Source: JBMNOU01 sp050943215
GTDB lineage: Bacteria; Bacillota; Clostridia; Christensenellales; SZUA-584
Assembly: GCA_050943215.1 (NCBI GenBank)
Contig: JBMNOU010000057.1
Coordinates: forward strand, 1-11,283
Direction: 5' to 3'
DNA: 11,283 nucleotides
Below the pieces are notes generated by a model, which was given only the letters and a program-made list of their open reading frames with translations, ran no database searches and was not told where the DNA came from. Both the position numbers and the translations under genes were made by a program. Below, piece after piece: positions 1-5,556 of this stretch. How positions within the stretch are numbered: the stretch's first letter is position 1; each line of letters starts with the position of its first letter.

Positions 1-333
1 GATCGAAGAGAGAGCGTCAAGGATCGGCTGGGTAAACGCAGCGAACCCTATCCTTTGTGCGGAGTGTTTAATGATAAACGAAAACTGCCAGCCGTTCATA
101 TCCGTATAGATCGTGCCGCCGCCCGTTATACGCCGGACAATGTTAATATTATGGGCTTTGGCGAACGGCATGTTGATCTCTGACAGCGTGTTTTGGTACC
201 GGCCGATCATCAGAGTGGGATTCGTCCTCCAGAACATGAAATATCCATCAGAAATATCGAGCTCATCCATTGCGTATCTTTCAAAAGCGAACCAGAACGT
301 AGCGTCTGTGCTGTCGCAATTGATATATATCAT
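1..333 (-). CDS. lplA: Lipoate-protein ligase A family protein, N-terminal part (runs off window)
   Basis: The first 111 codons are present, reading leftward from ATG at 331-333; the rest lies beyond base 1. Proteins of this family attach lipoate (or octanoate) to the lysine of lipoyl domains in the cytoplasm. The sequence shows the family's substrate-pocket signature, NIVRRITGGGTIYTDMNGWQ, at about residues 64-83, close to the RRxSGGGxVYxDxxN pattern of LplA enzymes, and an earlier PTLMIGRYQN stretch that fits the family N-terminus. The start is supported by an AAGGAA ribosome binding site (complement of 343-348) and an in-frame TAG just upstream. It lies 59 bases downstream of lipA on the same strand, so the two are probably co-transcribed. 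It could instead be an octanoyltransferase of the related LipM type; the missing C-terminus prevents a decision. Confidence 0.85.
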   Translation of the reverse strand, partial: MIYINCDSTDATFWFAFERYAMDELDISDGYFMFWRTNPTLMIGRYQNTLSEINMPFAKAHNINIVRRITGGGTIYTDMNGWQFSFIIKHSAQRIGFAAFTQPILDALSSI

Positions 334-392
334 AGGCTAAGGTTCCTTTCCGGCATACGCCTTTGCTCGCTCTGATACCGCTGGCCGCTCTG

Positions 393-1256
393 TTATCTCG
401 CTGTCAGCTCGCGCATGCCCTCGGCCGCATTGTATGAGCTTCGCACCAGAGGCCCGCTAGCAACGTATCTGAACCCTTTTTCTTTGGCGATGCGTTTATA
501 TTCTTCGAACTGCTCAGGATGGATATATTCTATGACAGGCAGATGGTGCTGTGAGGGCTTAAGGTATTGGCCAATAGTCAGCATGTCGCAGCCGGCAGCG
601 GCGAGATCGTCCATTACGGACAGAACTTCTTCTCTGGTTTCGCCAAGTCCCACCATCAGTCCGGATTTGCTGTATATACCATCTCCGCGCTCACCTATCC
701 GTCTAATCAGCTCGATAGACAATGCATATAGTGCCATTGGGCGCACCGTAGCGTACAGCGACGGCACTGTTTCTACATTGTGGTTGATGATCTCCGGACG
801 CGCGCCGATTACTGTATCTAGAGCATCTGCGCTGCCCCGAAAATCAGGTATCAGCACCTCGACGGTACTTTGCGGCAGCCGCCGCTTTAGTGCGGTTACC
901 GTTGCCGCAAAATGCGCGGCGCCACCGTCTGAAAGGTCATCCCGCGCGGGGCTGGTTACGACAATGTGGATGAGGCTAAGCTTTTGAGCTGCTTCCGCAA
1001 CGCGCTCGGGCTCGGCAGGGTCGGGGGGCTCGGGTTCCCCTTTTCGTACGGCGCAGAACCGGCAGTTTCTTGTACAGATATCGCCTAGTATCATGAACGT
1101 GGCCGTGCCGGCCTTAAAGCATTCGCCCCTGTTTGGGCAGTTTGCGCCCTCGCACACGGTATTCAGCGAGAGTGACCTTAGCAGCATCTCCATTTCACGG
1201 ACCGCGGCAGGGTCATATCTCTTTTTGAGCCATTCGGGTTTGTTGGTTATTGCCAT
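393..1256 (-). CDS. lipA: Lipoyl synthase LipA
   Basis: LipA is a cytoplasmic radical-SAM enzyme that inserts two sulfur atoms into a protein-bound octanoyl group to make lipoate. Three signatures are visible in the 287-residue protein: the LipA-specific auxiliary-cluster cysteines C35, C40 and C46 (CEGANCPNRGEC), the radical-SAM CX3CX2C at C61, C65 and C68, and the C-terminal RSSY at 272-275, whose serine ligates the auxiliary cluster. Length is normal for the family. The ATG at 1254-1256 has a good AAGGAG site (complement of 1263-1268). It is followed after 59 bases by an lplA-like gene, giving a small lipoylation operon divergent from the RluD-family gene. All cluster-binding residues are intact, so it should be functional. 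Confidence 0.96.
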   Translation of the reverse strand: MAITNKPEWLKKRYDPAAVREMEMLLRSLSLNTVCEGANCPNRGECFKAGTATFMILGDICTRNCRFCAVRKGEPEPPDPAEPERVAEAAQKLSLIHIVVTSPARDDLSDGGAAHFAATVTALKRRLPQSTVEVLIPDFRGSADALDTVIGARPEIINHNVETVPSLYATVRPMALYALSIELIRRIGERGDGIYSKSGLMVGLGETREEVLSVMDDLAAAGCDMLTIGQYLKPSQHHLPVIEYIHPEQFEEYKRIAKEKGFRYVASGPLVRSSYNAAEGMRELTAR

Positions 1257-1286
1257 GAAATTCTCCTTATATGATGCTATGTCAAT

Positions 1287-1315
1287 ATGATATCGTATCA
1301 GAAGGGTATAATCAA
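1287..1315 (-). promoter_or_regulatory. Candidate sigma-A promoter of lipA with overlapping inverted repeat
   Basis: Read leftward, TTGATT (1315-1310) and TATCAT (1292-1287) are 17 bases apart and would start transcription about 24 bases before the lipA ATG, leaving room for its AAGGAG site. A 5-base inverted repeat (TGATA-TCG-TATCA, 1288-1300) overlaps the -10 element and could be an operator. A second, perfect TATAAT on the same strand (1335-1330) lacks a good -35. The choice between them is an inference. Confidence 0.45.
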
Positions 1316-1426
1316 CGCTGTCTATTTGTATTATACTATTCGAACGGCACGGCAGATGGTATCACTTTTAGATCAAACGGCTGAAAAACAAATGGTTTAT
1401 ATAGAGATACCCTTGGCGCATAGTCA

Positions 1427-1455
1427 TTGATATTGCCCCTTAAAAATGGTAGAAT
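1427..1455 (+). promoter_or_regulatory. Sigma-A promoter of the RluD-family gene, apparently leaderless
   Basis: TTGATA (1427-1432), a 17-base spacer and TAGAAT (1450-1455) form a good promoter. Initiation about 7 bases after the -10 falls at or beside the ATG at 1462. There is no Shine-Dalgarno sequence in between, and an in-frame TAG at 1450-1452 rules out an upstream ATG, GTG or TTG start. Confidence 0.6.
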
Positions 1456-1461
1456 ATTTCC

Positions 1462-2376
1462 ATGAACGATGAAACGAAAATAAAGGTATCGGGCGGCGCG
1501 GGCCGGCTTGATAAATATCTTGCGGAGAGCCTCCCGCTCTCACGGTCAAGCATCAAAAACGCAATCATTTCGGGCGAGGTGACCGTCAACGGCAGCCCGG
1601 CAAAACCGGGTGACAGGCTAAAAGACGGCGATGTCGTAATTGTACGTACGCAACAGATCAAAGAGAAGCCTGTTGTGCCCGAGGACATCCCCATCAACAT
1701 CGTTTACGAGGACAAATCATTTGCTATCATCAACAAGCCTCAGGGTATGGTGGTACATCCCGCGCCGGGCAACCGCACCGGTACTCTTGTGGGCGCTCTT
1801 CTTTTCCGCGTCAAAGATTTATCGGGTATTGGCGGGCCGCTTAGGCCGGGTATCGTGCACCGGCTTGACAAGGATACATCCGGGCTTATTATCATCGCGA
1901 AAGACGATGAGGCGCACGCTTGTTTGTCAAGGCAGATCGAAAACAAGACCGCGAAGCGGATATATGATGCGATTGTGCACGGCAATATCCGCGAGGAATC
2001 CCTTACGGTAGACAAAAGCATAGGCAGGAGCCGGCATGACAGGAAGAAGATGGCGGTGGACGCATCCGGCCGCGATGCCGTTACGCATATAAGGGTACTC
2101 GAACGGTTCGGACAGTTCACGTATATCGAGGCGTCTCTCGAAACGGGACGCACACATCAGATACGGGTGCATCTCGCTAGCATCGGAAGGCCTATTGCGG
2201 GTGATACCGTCTATGGCCCCAAAAAAGCGCGTCTGCACGCCGGCGGACAACTGCTGCACGCGAAAACGCTAAAGCTATGCCATCCCGAAACGGGCGAAGA
2301 GATGGAATTTTATGCGCCGCTGCCCGAGTATTTTGCGCGCGTACTTCGGGGCCTGAGGGGCGGACAGCCGAACTGA
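1462..2376 (+). CDS. rluD: RluA/RluD-family 23S rRNA pseudouridine synthase with S4 domain
   Basis: The enzyme isomerises specific uridines in large-subunit rRNA to pseudouridine. The 304-residue protein has an N-terminal S4 RNA-binding domain (about residues 14-60, RLDKYLAESLPLSRSSIKNA onward) followed by the catalytic domain. The family motif HRLDKDTSG is at 133-141, with catalytic Asp136, and a later GRTHQIRVHL motif is present. It corresponds to the B. subtilis YlyB/RluD type; the exact target uridines cannot be read from the sequence. In many Firmicutes this gene follows lspA, but here it stands alone behind its own promoter. The ATG at 1462 is the first usable start and fits the family N-terminus, yet it has no ribosome binding site and lies at the predicted transcription start. 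No obvious terminator follows it. Confidence 0.92.
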   Translation: MNDETKIKVSGGAGRLDKYLAESLPLSRSSIKNAIISGEVTVNGSPAKPGDRLKDGDVVIVRTQQIKEKPVVPEDIPINIVYEDKSFAIINKPQGMVVHPAPGNRTGTLVGALLFRVKDLSGIGGPLRPGIVHRLDKDTSGLIIIAKDDEAHACLSRQIENKTAKRIYDAIVHGNIREESLTVDKSIGRSRHDRKKMAVDASGRDAVTHIRVLERFGQFTYIEASLETGRTHQIRVHLASIGRPIAGDTVYGPKKARLHAGGQLLHAKTLKLCHPETGEEMEFYAPLPEYFARVLRGLRGGQPN

Positions 2377-2411
2377 TCTATCTGGATGCATGAAAAAGCG
2401 CTGGCAATTGG

Positions 2412-2440
2412 TTGACTTTTGAAAGATCGTTGACTATAAT
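2412..2440 (+). promoter_or_regulatory. Strong sigma-A promoter of rpsU
   Basis: TTGACT (2412-2417), a 17-base spacer and a perfect TATAAT (2435-2440) lie upstream of rpsU. Transcription should begin near 2447, leaving a leader of roughly 60 bases before the GTG start at 2511. Confidence 0.85.
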
Positions 2441-2458
2441 ACATAATGTGTTAAAAAA

Positions 2459-2503
2459 CTCCCATTGTCGGGCCAAACGTCCCGTGGGGTATGGGAGGGA
2501 GGG
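2459..2503 (+). promoter_or_regulatory. Structured rpsU leader that can mask the Shine-Dalgarno sequence
   Basis: CTCCCAT (2459-2465) is perfectly complementary to ATGGGAG (2491-2497). Inside it CGGG (2469-2472) can pair with CCCG (2481-2484) around an 8-base loop. The right arm runs into the purine-rich ribosome binding region GGGAGGGAGGG (2493-2503), so the folded form would hide part of it. The complementarity is seen in the sequence; a regulatory role, such as feedback by bS21, is inference, and I do not recognise it as a named leader family. Confidence 0.5.
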
Positions 2504-2510
2504 TAATAGT

Positions 2511-2684
2511 GTGGCTGAAATACGTGTCGGTGAAAACGAATCGCTAGAAAATGCGCTTAAGAGGTTTAAGCGTCTGACCGCGAGAGAAGGCACATTGGCG
2601 GAGCTTCGCAAACGCGAACATTACGAAAAGCCGAGTGTCAAGAGAAAGAAAAAGGCAGAAGCTGCCCGTAAGAGAAAGCGCTGA
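2511..2684 (+). CDS. rpsU: 30S ribosomal protein bS21
   Basis: bS21 is a small basic protein of the 30S platform that contacts the region near the anti-Shine-Dalgarno end of 16S rRNA and helps initiation. The 57-residue product begins (M)AEIRVGENESLENALKRFKR and ends in a lysine/arginine-rich tail (about residues 43-57), the normal family shape and length. The GTG at 2511 is chosen because the family starts at this point; a longer in-frame opening at 2412 would add 33 unrelated residues and would start inside the promoter. The ribosome binding site is an unusually long purine run, GGGAGGGAGGG, just upstream. The gene has its own promoter, leader and terminator, so it is a monocistronic unit. 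In B. subtilis rpsU is followed by yqeY, which is not present here. Confidence 0.95.
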   Translation: MAEIRVGENESLENALKRFKRLTAREGTLAELRKREHYEKPSVKRKKKAEAARKRKR

Positions 2685-2706
2685 GGGCATACATATTTTG
2701 GCATAT

Positions 2707-2739
2707 AAACCCGAGACTTTGTTCTCGGGTTTTGTTATT
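2707..2739 (+). terminator. Rho-independent terminator of rpsU
   Basis: AAACCCGAGA (2707-2716) and TCTCGGGTTT (2723-2732) form a perfect 10-base stem with a 6-base loop, followed by a T-rich run to about 2740. It begins 22 bases after the rpsU stop codon. Confidence 0.92.
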
Positions 2740-3027
2740 TCCCGGGTATGCGCTTAAGGATGCGGATTACGAATAACCGGTGTGTAGCCGGGGCGGGGCA
2801 GTTTGTTAATAAAGGCATAGTGGTAAAAAGGAATGCTATAGGCGAGGCGCTGCTGTTTGCGCCGCGCCTATAGCACTTCGTCCGCCGGACGGCCCGGATT
2901 AGTTAAGTATAGAGTCGTATCGGCAGGTATGTAAATCGAGATAGGCCGCGGCATTGCCTATATCGCCCGTACGCCGGGATACGTTGTCGTAGACGAGATC
3001 TGCGGCGAATAACCAATAATATAGCGT
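2740..3027. other. Intergenic stretch without a supported gene
   Basis: I see no open frame with recognisable protein sequence and a matching ribosome binding site. A plus-strand frame of 41 codons (2748-2873) has no good binding site. A minus-strand frame could run from GTG at 3048 to TAA at 2899 (49 residues) but resembles no family I know. The stretch does contain a strong hairpin at 2834-2875 and is closed on the right by an orphan terminator at 3028-3061. It may hold a small RNA or the remains of lost genes. Confidence 0.6.
2834..2875. repeat. Long stable inverted repeat (hairpin)
   Basis: An 11-base arm TGCTATAGGCG (2834-2844) pairs with CGCCTATAGCA (2865-2875). After one A-G mismatch the stem continues with GGCGC/GCGCC around an 8-base loop (2851-2858), giving 16 paired bases. 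On the minus strand the stem is followed by TTCCTTTTT, so it could act as a leftward terminator. On the plus strand no T run follows. It could also be a small-RNA stem or a dispersed repeat. Confidence 0.8.
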
Positions 3028-3061
3028 GAAGGATGTGCTCGGACACACCCTTCTTTTTTTT
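3028..3061 (+). terminator. Orphan rho-independent terminator
   Basis: GAAGGATGTG (3028-3037) pairs with CACACCCTTC (3044-3053) with one mismatch and a 6-base loop, followed by eight Ts (3054-3061). It reads rightward, yet no gene lies between it and the rpsU terminator. It insulates yqfC from upstream transcription and may end a non-coding transcript. Confidence 0.85.
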
Positions 3062-3112
3062 ATCACTCTAGCATAATAATGATTAAGTGATATATGGCCG
3101 GAGTGATATATT

Positions 3113-3403
3113 TTGAGTAAAAAAATAAGCGAGATCAAAAAGGGAATCGTACAGCGGTTTGAGCTGGCGCCCGAGGCGGTTGGATGCATACGGCTCACTG
3201 TAATTGACAATACGCATGCTTACCTCGAAAACTACAAGAACGTTATTGAGTATACGCAAAAGCGCGTGAGCGTAAATGCGGGCGCATACAATATCGTGAT
3301 TGAAGGCGGCGGGCTCGAGCTAGAGAGTTTCGGAAAAGAGAACGTGACGGTTAGGGGAGCCATCGCGTCTATACGGTACGAAAATATTTCGCGAAGAGGT
3401 TAA
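3113..3403 (+). CDS. yqfC: Sporulation protein YqfC (YabP/YqfC family)
   Basis: This 96-residue protein matches the YabP/YqfC sporulation family in length, position next to yqfD, and layout: a short basic N-terminus (KKISEIKKGIVQRF), then a beta-rich domain from about residue 25 with the pattern LENYKNVIEYTQKRVSVNAG...GGLELESFGKENVTVRGAIASIRYE. No membrane segment or catalytic motif is visible. Its biochemical role is not established; in B. subtilis yqfC and yqfD belong to the sigma-E mother-cell regulon. The TTG start at 3113 has a GGAG at 3100-3103, nine bases away. It opens the conserved block that runs to recO and lies about 50 bases after a terminator, so its promoter should lie in 3062-3095; I could not identify a convincing one. 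Confidence 0.87.
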   Translation: MSKKISEIKKGIVQRFELAPEAVGCIRLTVIDNTHAYLENYKNVIEYTQKRVSVNAGAYNIVIEGGGLELESFGKENVTVRGAIASIRYENISRRG

Positions 3404-3409
3404 CACACT

Positions 3410-4582
3410 TTGAGAATATGGTATTTTATTTTTGGATATGTTATGATACGCGTAGAAGGGTTGTCTCTCGAGAAGTTCCTTAACATGGCATCCCGCGAGG
3501 GCATCAGGGTTTTTGGGATTACACGCGTATCATATACCGTACTGCGCGCAGGTGTCAGCGCAGCCGGCTACAGGCGGCTTTCCAAAATTGCTTCGGAGCA
3601 GTATACTGTCATCAGAGAAAAAAGCTTTGGTTTGCCTTTCGGAATTGGATGGCTGATAAAAAGAAAGGCGCTATTGATTGGCCTTTTTGTGGTGGCGGCT
3701 GCTATCTTTACGGCGTCGCTGTTTGTTTGGGAAATAAGGATCACCGGTATCGAATATCATAAGGCAGCACGTCTGCTAACTGAGCTTGATACGCTTGGCT
3801 TAAGACCGGGCATGCTAAAGAGCAGCATCGACTTAAAAGAGCTTGAGATGCGGCTTATCATTGATCACGACGAGTTCGCTTGGATCGATATCGGTTTTAA
3901 GGGCGTTGTGGCGAATATTGAGATCATACCAGCAGAACCGGTGCCCGAGATCGTAGACGACAAAACGCCGTGTAACATTGTCGCTAAAAAAGACGCGTAT
4001 ATTGAAAATGTGACGGTAAAAGCGGGCCGTGCGTCGGTTAAGGCGGGTGATACCGTACGGGCGGGCGATATGCTGATATCCGGCGTTGTTTGGGACGAGG
4101 GCGCTCCGCGGATGCTGTTCGCGGCGCGGGGTGAAGTAATCGGCAACGTCTGGTATACGTCAGTCGCTTCGGTGTCAATGTTCAATGAAACGCACCAAAA
4201 AACGGGACGGACTGAGATTGAACGTGTCATTTATATCGGAGGGGACAGCGCATCGGTGGAAGGGCCGTGTACGTTTGACGTTTATGACACGCAAATAAAA
4301 GAGGAATATTATATCGGCGGGGGGCTTTTTTTGCCCGTTAAGGTTGCTGTGCTTGAGCATAGCGAGGCAACCGTGACAAAGACGCCCAAACCGTTTGATA
4401 CATTGATGGTATATCTTGAAGAGAGGGCGTATTACGACGCGCAGGCTAAGGTGCCGCAGGATGCGCGTATCGTGGGTCACAGCACGGTCTTTAAAGTAAT
4501 GGACGACATAATGACCGCTACAGTTTATTTAAAGACACAGGAAGATATCGGAAAAGCCGTTTATCTGGAGGATGAAATTTGA
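3410..4582 (+). CDS. yqfD: Sporulation protein YqfD
   Basis: YqfD is a membrane-anchored sporulation protein conserved across endospore formers; its molecular activity is unknown. The 390-residue product has a cytoplasmic N-terminal region containing VEGLSLEKFLNMASREGIRV (about residues 15-34), one clear membrane helix at about 86-107 preceded by basic KRK, and a long, probably extra-cytoplasmic, beta-rich C-terminal part (ITGIEYHKAARLL onward) with a repeated 'VKAGDTVRAGDML' style strand pattern around residues 206-222. Size is typical for the family. The TTG at 3410 is supported by AAGAGG at 3394-3399 and by the YqfD-like N-terminus. It starts six bases after yqfC ends and overlaps phoH by four bases (TTGA), so translation of the three is probably coupled. 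Confidence 0.92.
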   Translation: MRIWYFIFGYVMIRVEGLSLEKFLNMASREGIRVFGITRVSYTVLRAGVSAAGYRRLSKIASEQYTVIREKSFGLPFGIGWLIKRKALLIGLFVVAAAIFTASLFVWEIRITGIEYHKAARLLTELDTLGLRPGMLKSSIDLKELEMRLIIDHDEFAWIDIGFKGVVANIEIIPAEPVPEIVDDKTPCNIVAKKDAYIENVTVKAGRASVKAGDTVRAGDMLISGVVWDEGAPRMLFAARGEVIGNVWYTSVASVSMFNETHQKTGRTEIERVIYIGGDSASVEGPCTFDVYDTQIKEEYYIGGGLFLPVKVAVLEHSEATVTKTPKPFDTLMVYLEERAYYDAQAKVPQDARIVGHSTVFKVMDDIMTATVYLKTQEDIGKAVYLEDEI

Positions 4583-5553
4583 ATACCAGCACCGTTGAAC
4601 TCGGAATCGAAGTCGACAATATTGAACAGTTGATAGAGCTTTTTGGCACATTTGACGAAAACGCCAAAGCGATAGAAAAGGAAACGGGAGCAAGCATCAT
4701 TTCGCGCAACACGCACATCGTGATATCCGGAAAGGAAGAGGAATCGGCGCTGGCCAAAGTGGTTGTGGACAAGCTTTTGGGCATGGTACGCAAGCATGAA
4801 AAACTGGACGTTTCCAAGATCCGTTATGCGGTGGAACTGGCGCGTGAAGGCAACGCAGACGCTATCGAGGAGATCATGGCTGACGTAATTGCAATTACGC
4901 ATAAAGGACGGCAGGTAAGAAGCCGTACGATAGGGCAGAAACGCTACGTAAAGGCAATACGGGAAAATACGGTGATTTTTGCGATCGGCCCGGCGGGCAC
5001 CGGAAAAACGTATCTTGCGATGGCCATGGCAATTGTTGCGCTTAAGAATAAAGAGGTAGAGAGGATTATACTGACGCGCCCGGCTGTGGAGGCCGGTGAG
5101 AATCTTGGGTTTTTGCCTGGCGATCTGCAAAACAAGGTGGATCCGTATCTGCGGCCGCTGTATGATGCGCTGTATGAATTCCTTGGAGGAGAAATGTTTG
5201 CGCGGCTTTCGGAGCGAGGCGTCATTGAGGTAGCGCCGCTGGCGTATATGCGCGGGCGCACGCTTTCGGACGCATTTATTGTACTCGATGAGGCACAAAA
5301 CTGCACGGAAGAGCAGATGAAGATGTTTTTAACCCGGTTCGGGGATAATGCGAAAGTTGTAGTGACGGGTGATATCACCCAGATCGATTTGCCGCGCGAG
5401 AAGAGAAGCGGCTTAAAGCAGTGCATCACAATTCTGGAAGATGTGGAAAAAATCAGCGTGCAGTATTTAACGCACAGGGACGTTGTGAGGCATCCGCTTG
5501 TTCAGAGCATTGTAAAGGCATACGAAAGGTATGAAAAGACGGGCAGGAGGTAG
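4579..5553 (+). CDS. phoH: PhoH-family ATPase (PhoH-like protein)
   Basis: PhoH-like proteins are cytoplasmic P-loop ATPases related to the N-terminal domain of superfamily 1 helicases and linked to RNA metabolism; the precise substrate is unsettled. The 324-residue protein shows an N-terminal nucleic-acid-binding-like region (about 1-70, with the KH-like stretch ASIISRNTHIVISG), Walker A GPAGTGKT at 137-144, Walker B FIVLDEAQN at 233-241 and the following VVTGDITQIDLP motif near 261-272, all intact. Length is normal for the Firmicute form. The start is TTG at 4579 with GGAGG at 4567-4571; its TTG overlaps the TGA of yqfD. Presence directly before yqfF and ybeY is the standard Firmicute order and agrees with a shared role in RNA and ribosome maintenance. 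Confidence 0.95.
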   Translation: MNTSTVELGIEVDNIEQLIELFGTFDENAKAIEKETGASIISRNTHIVISGKEEESALAKVVVDKLLGMVRKHEKLDVSKIRYAVELAREGNADAIEEIMADVIAITHKGRQVRSRTIGQKRYVKAIRENTVIFAIGPAGTGKTYLAMAMAIVALKNKEVERIILTRPAVEAGENLGFLPGDLQNKVDPYLRPLYDALYEFLGGEMFARLSERGVIEVAPLAYMRGRTLSDAFIVLDEAQNCTEEQMKMFLTRFGDNAKVVVTGDITQIDLPREKRSGLKQCITILEDVEKISVQYLTHRDVVRHPLVQSIVKAYERYEKTGRR

Positions 5554-5556
5554 GAT

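Noticed and set aside
415..987. Plus-strand open frame of 190 codons opposite lipA
   Set aside because: Shadow of lipA; all LipA signatures are on the minus strand and this frame resembles no family.
2412..2510. N-terminal extension of bS21 from 2412
   Set aside because: The extension would begin inside the -35 element of the rpsU promoter and does not resemble bS21; GTG 2511 has the binding site.
2748..2873. Plus-strand mini-frame of 41 codons after rpsU
   Set aside because: No Shine-Dalgarno sequence before the first ATG, AAGG too close to the second, and the stop lies inside the hairpin arm; no recognisable protein.
3062..3112. Possible sigma-E promoter before yqfC (GCATAAT at 3071-3077 and nearby ATATATG)
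   Set aside because: A -35-like element is present but the spacing and -10 match to the sigma-E consensus are poor; yqfC should still have a promoter here.
4561..5298. Long minus-strand open frame of 245 codons opposite phoH
   Set aside because: It lies wholly opposite a clear PhoH gene, shows no known motifs, and is explained by the codon pattern of the sense strand.
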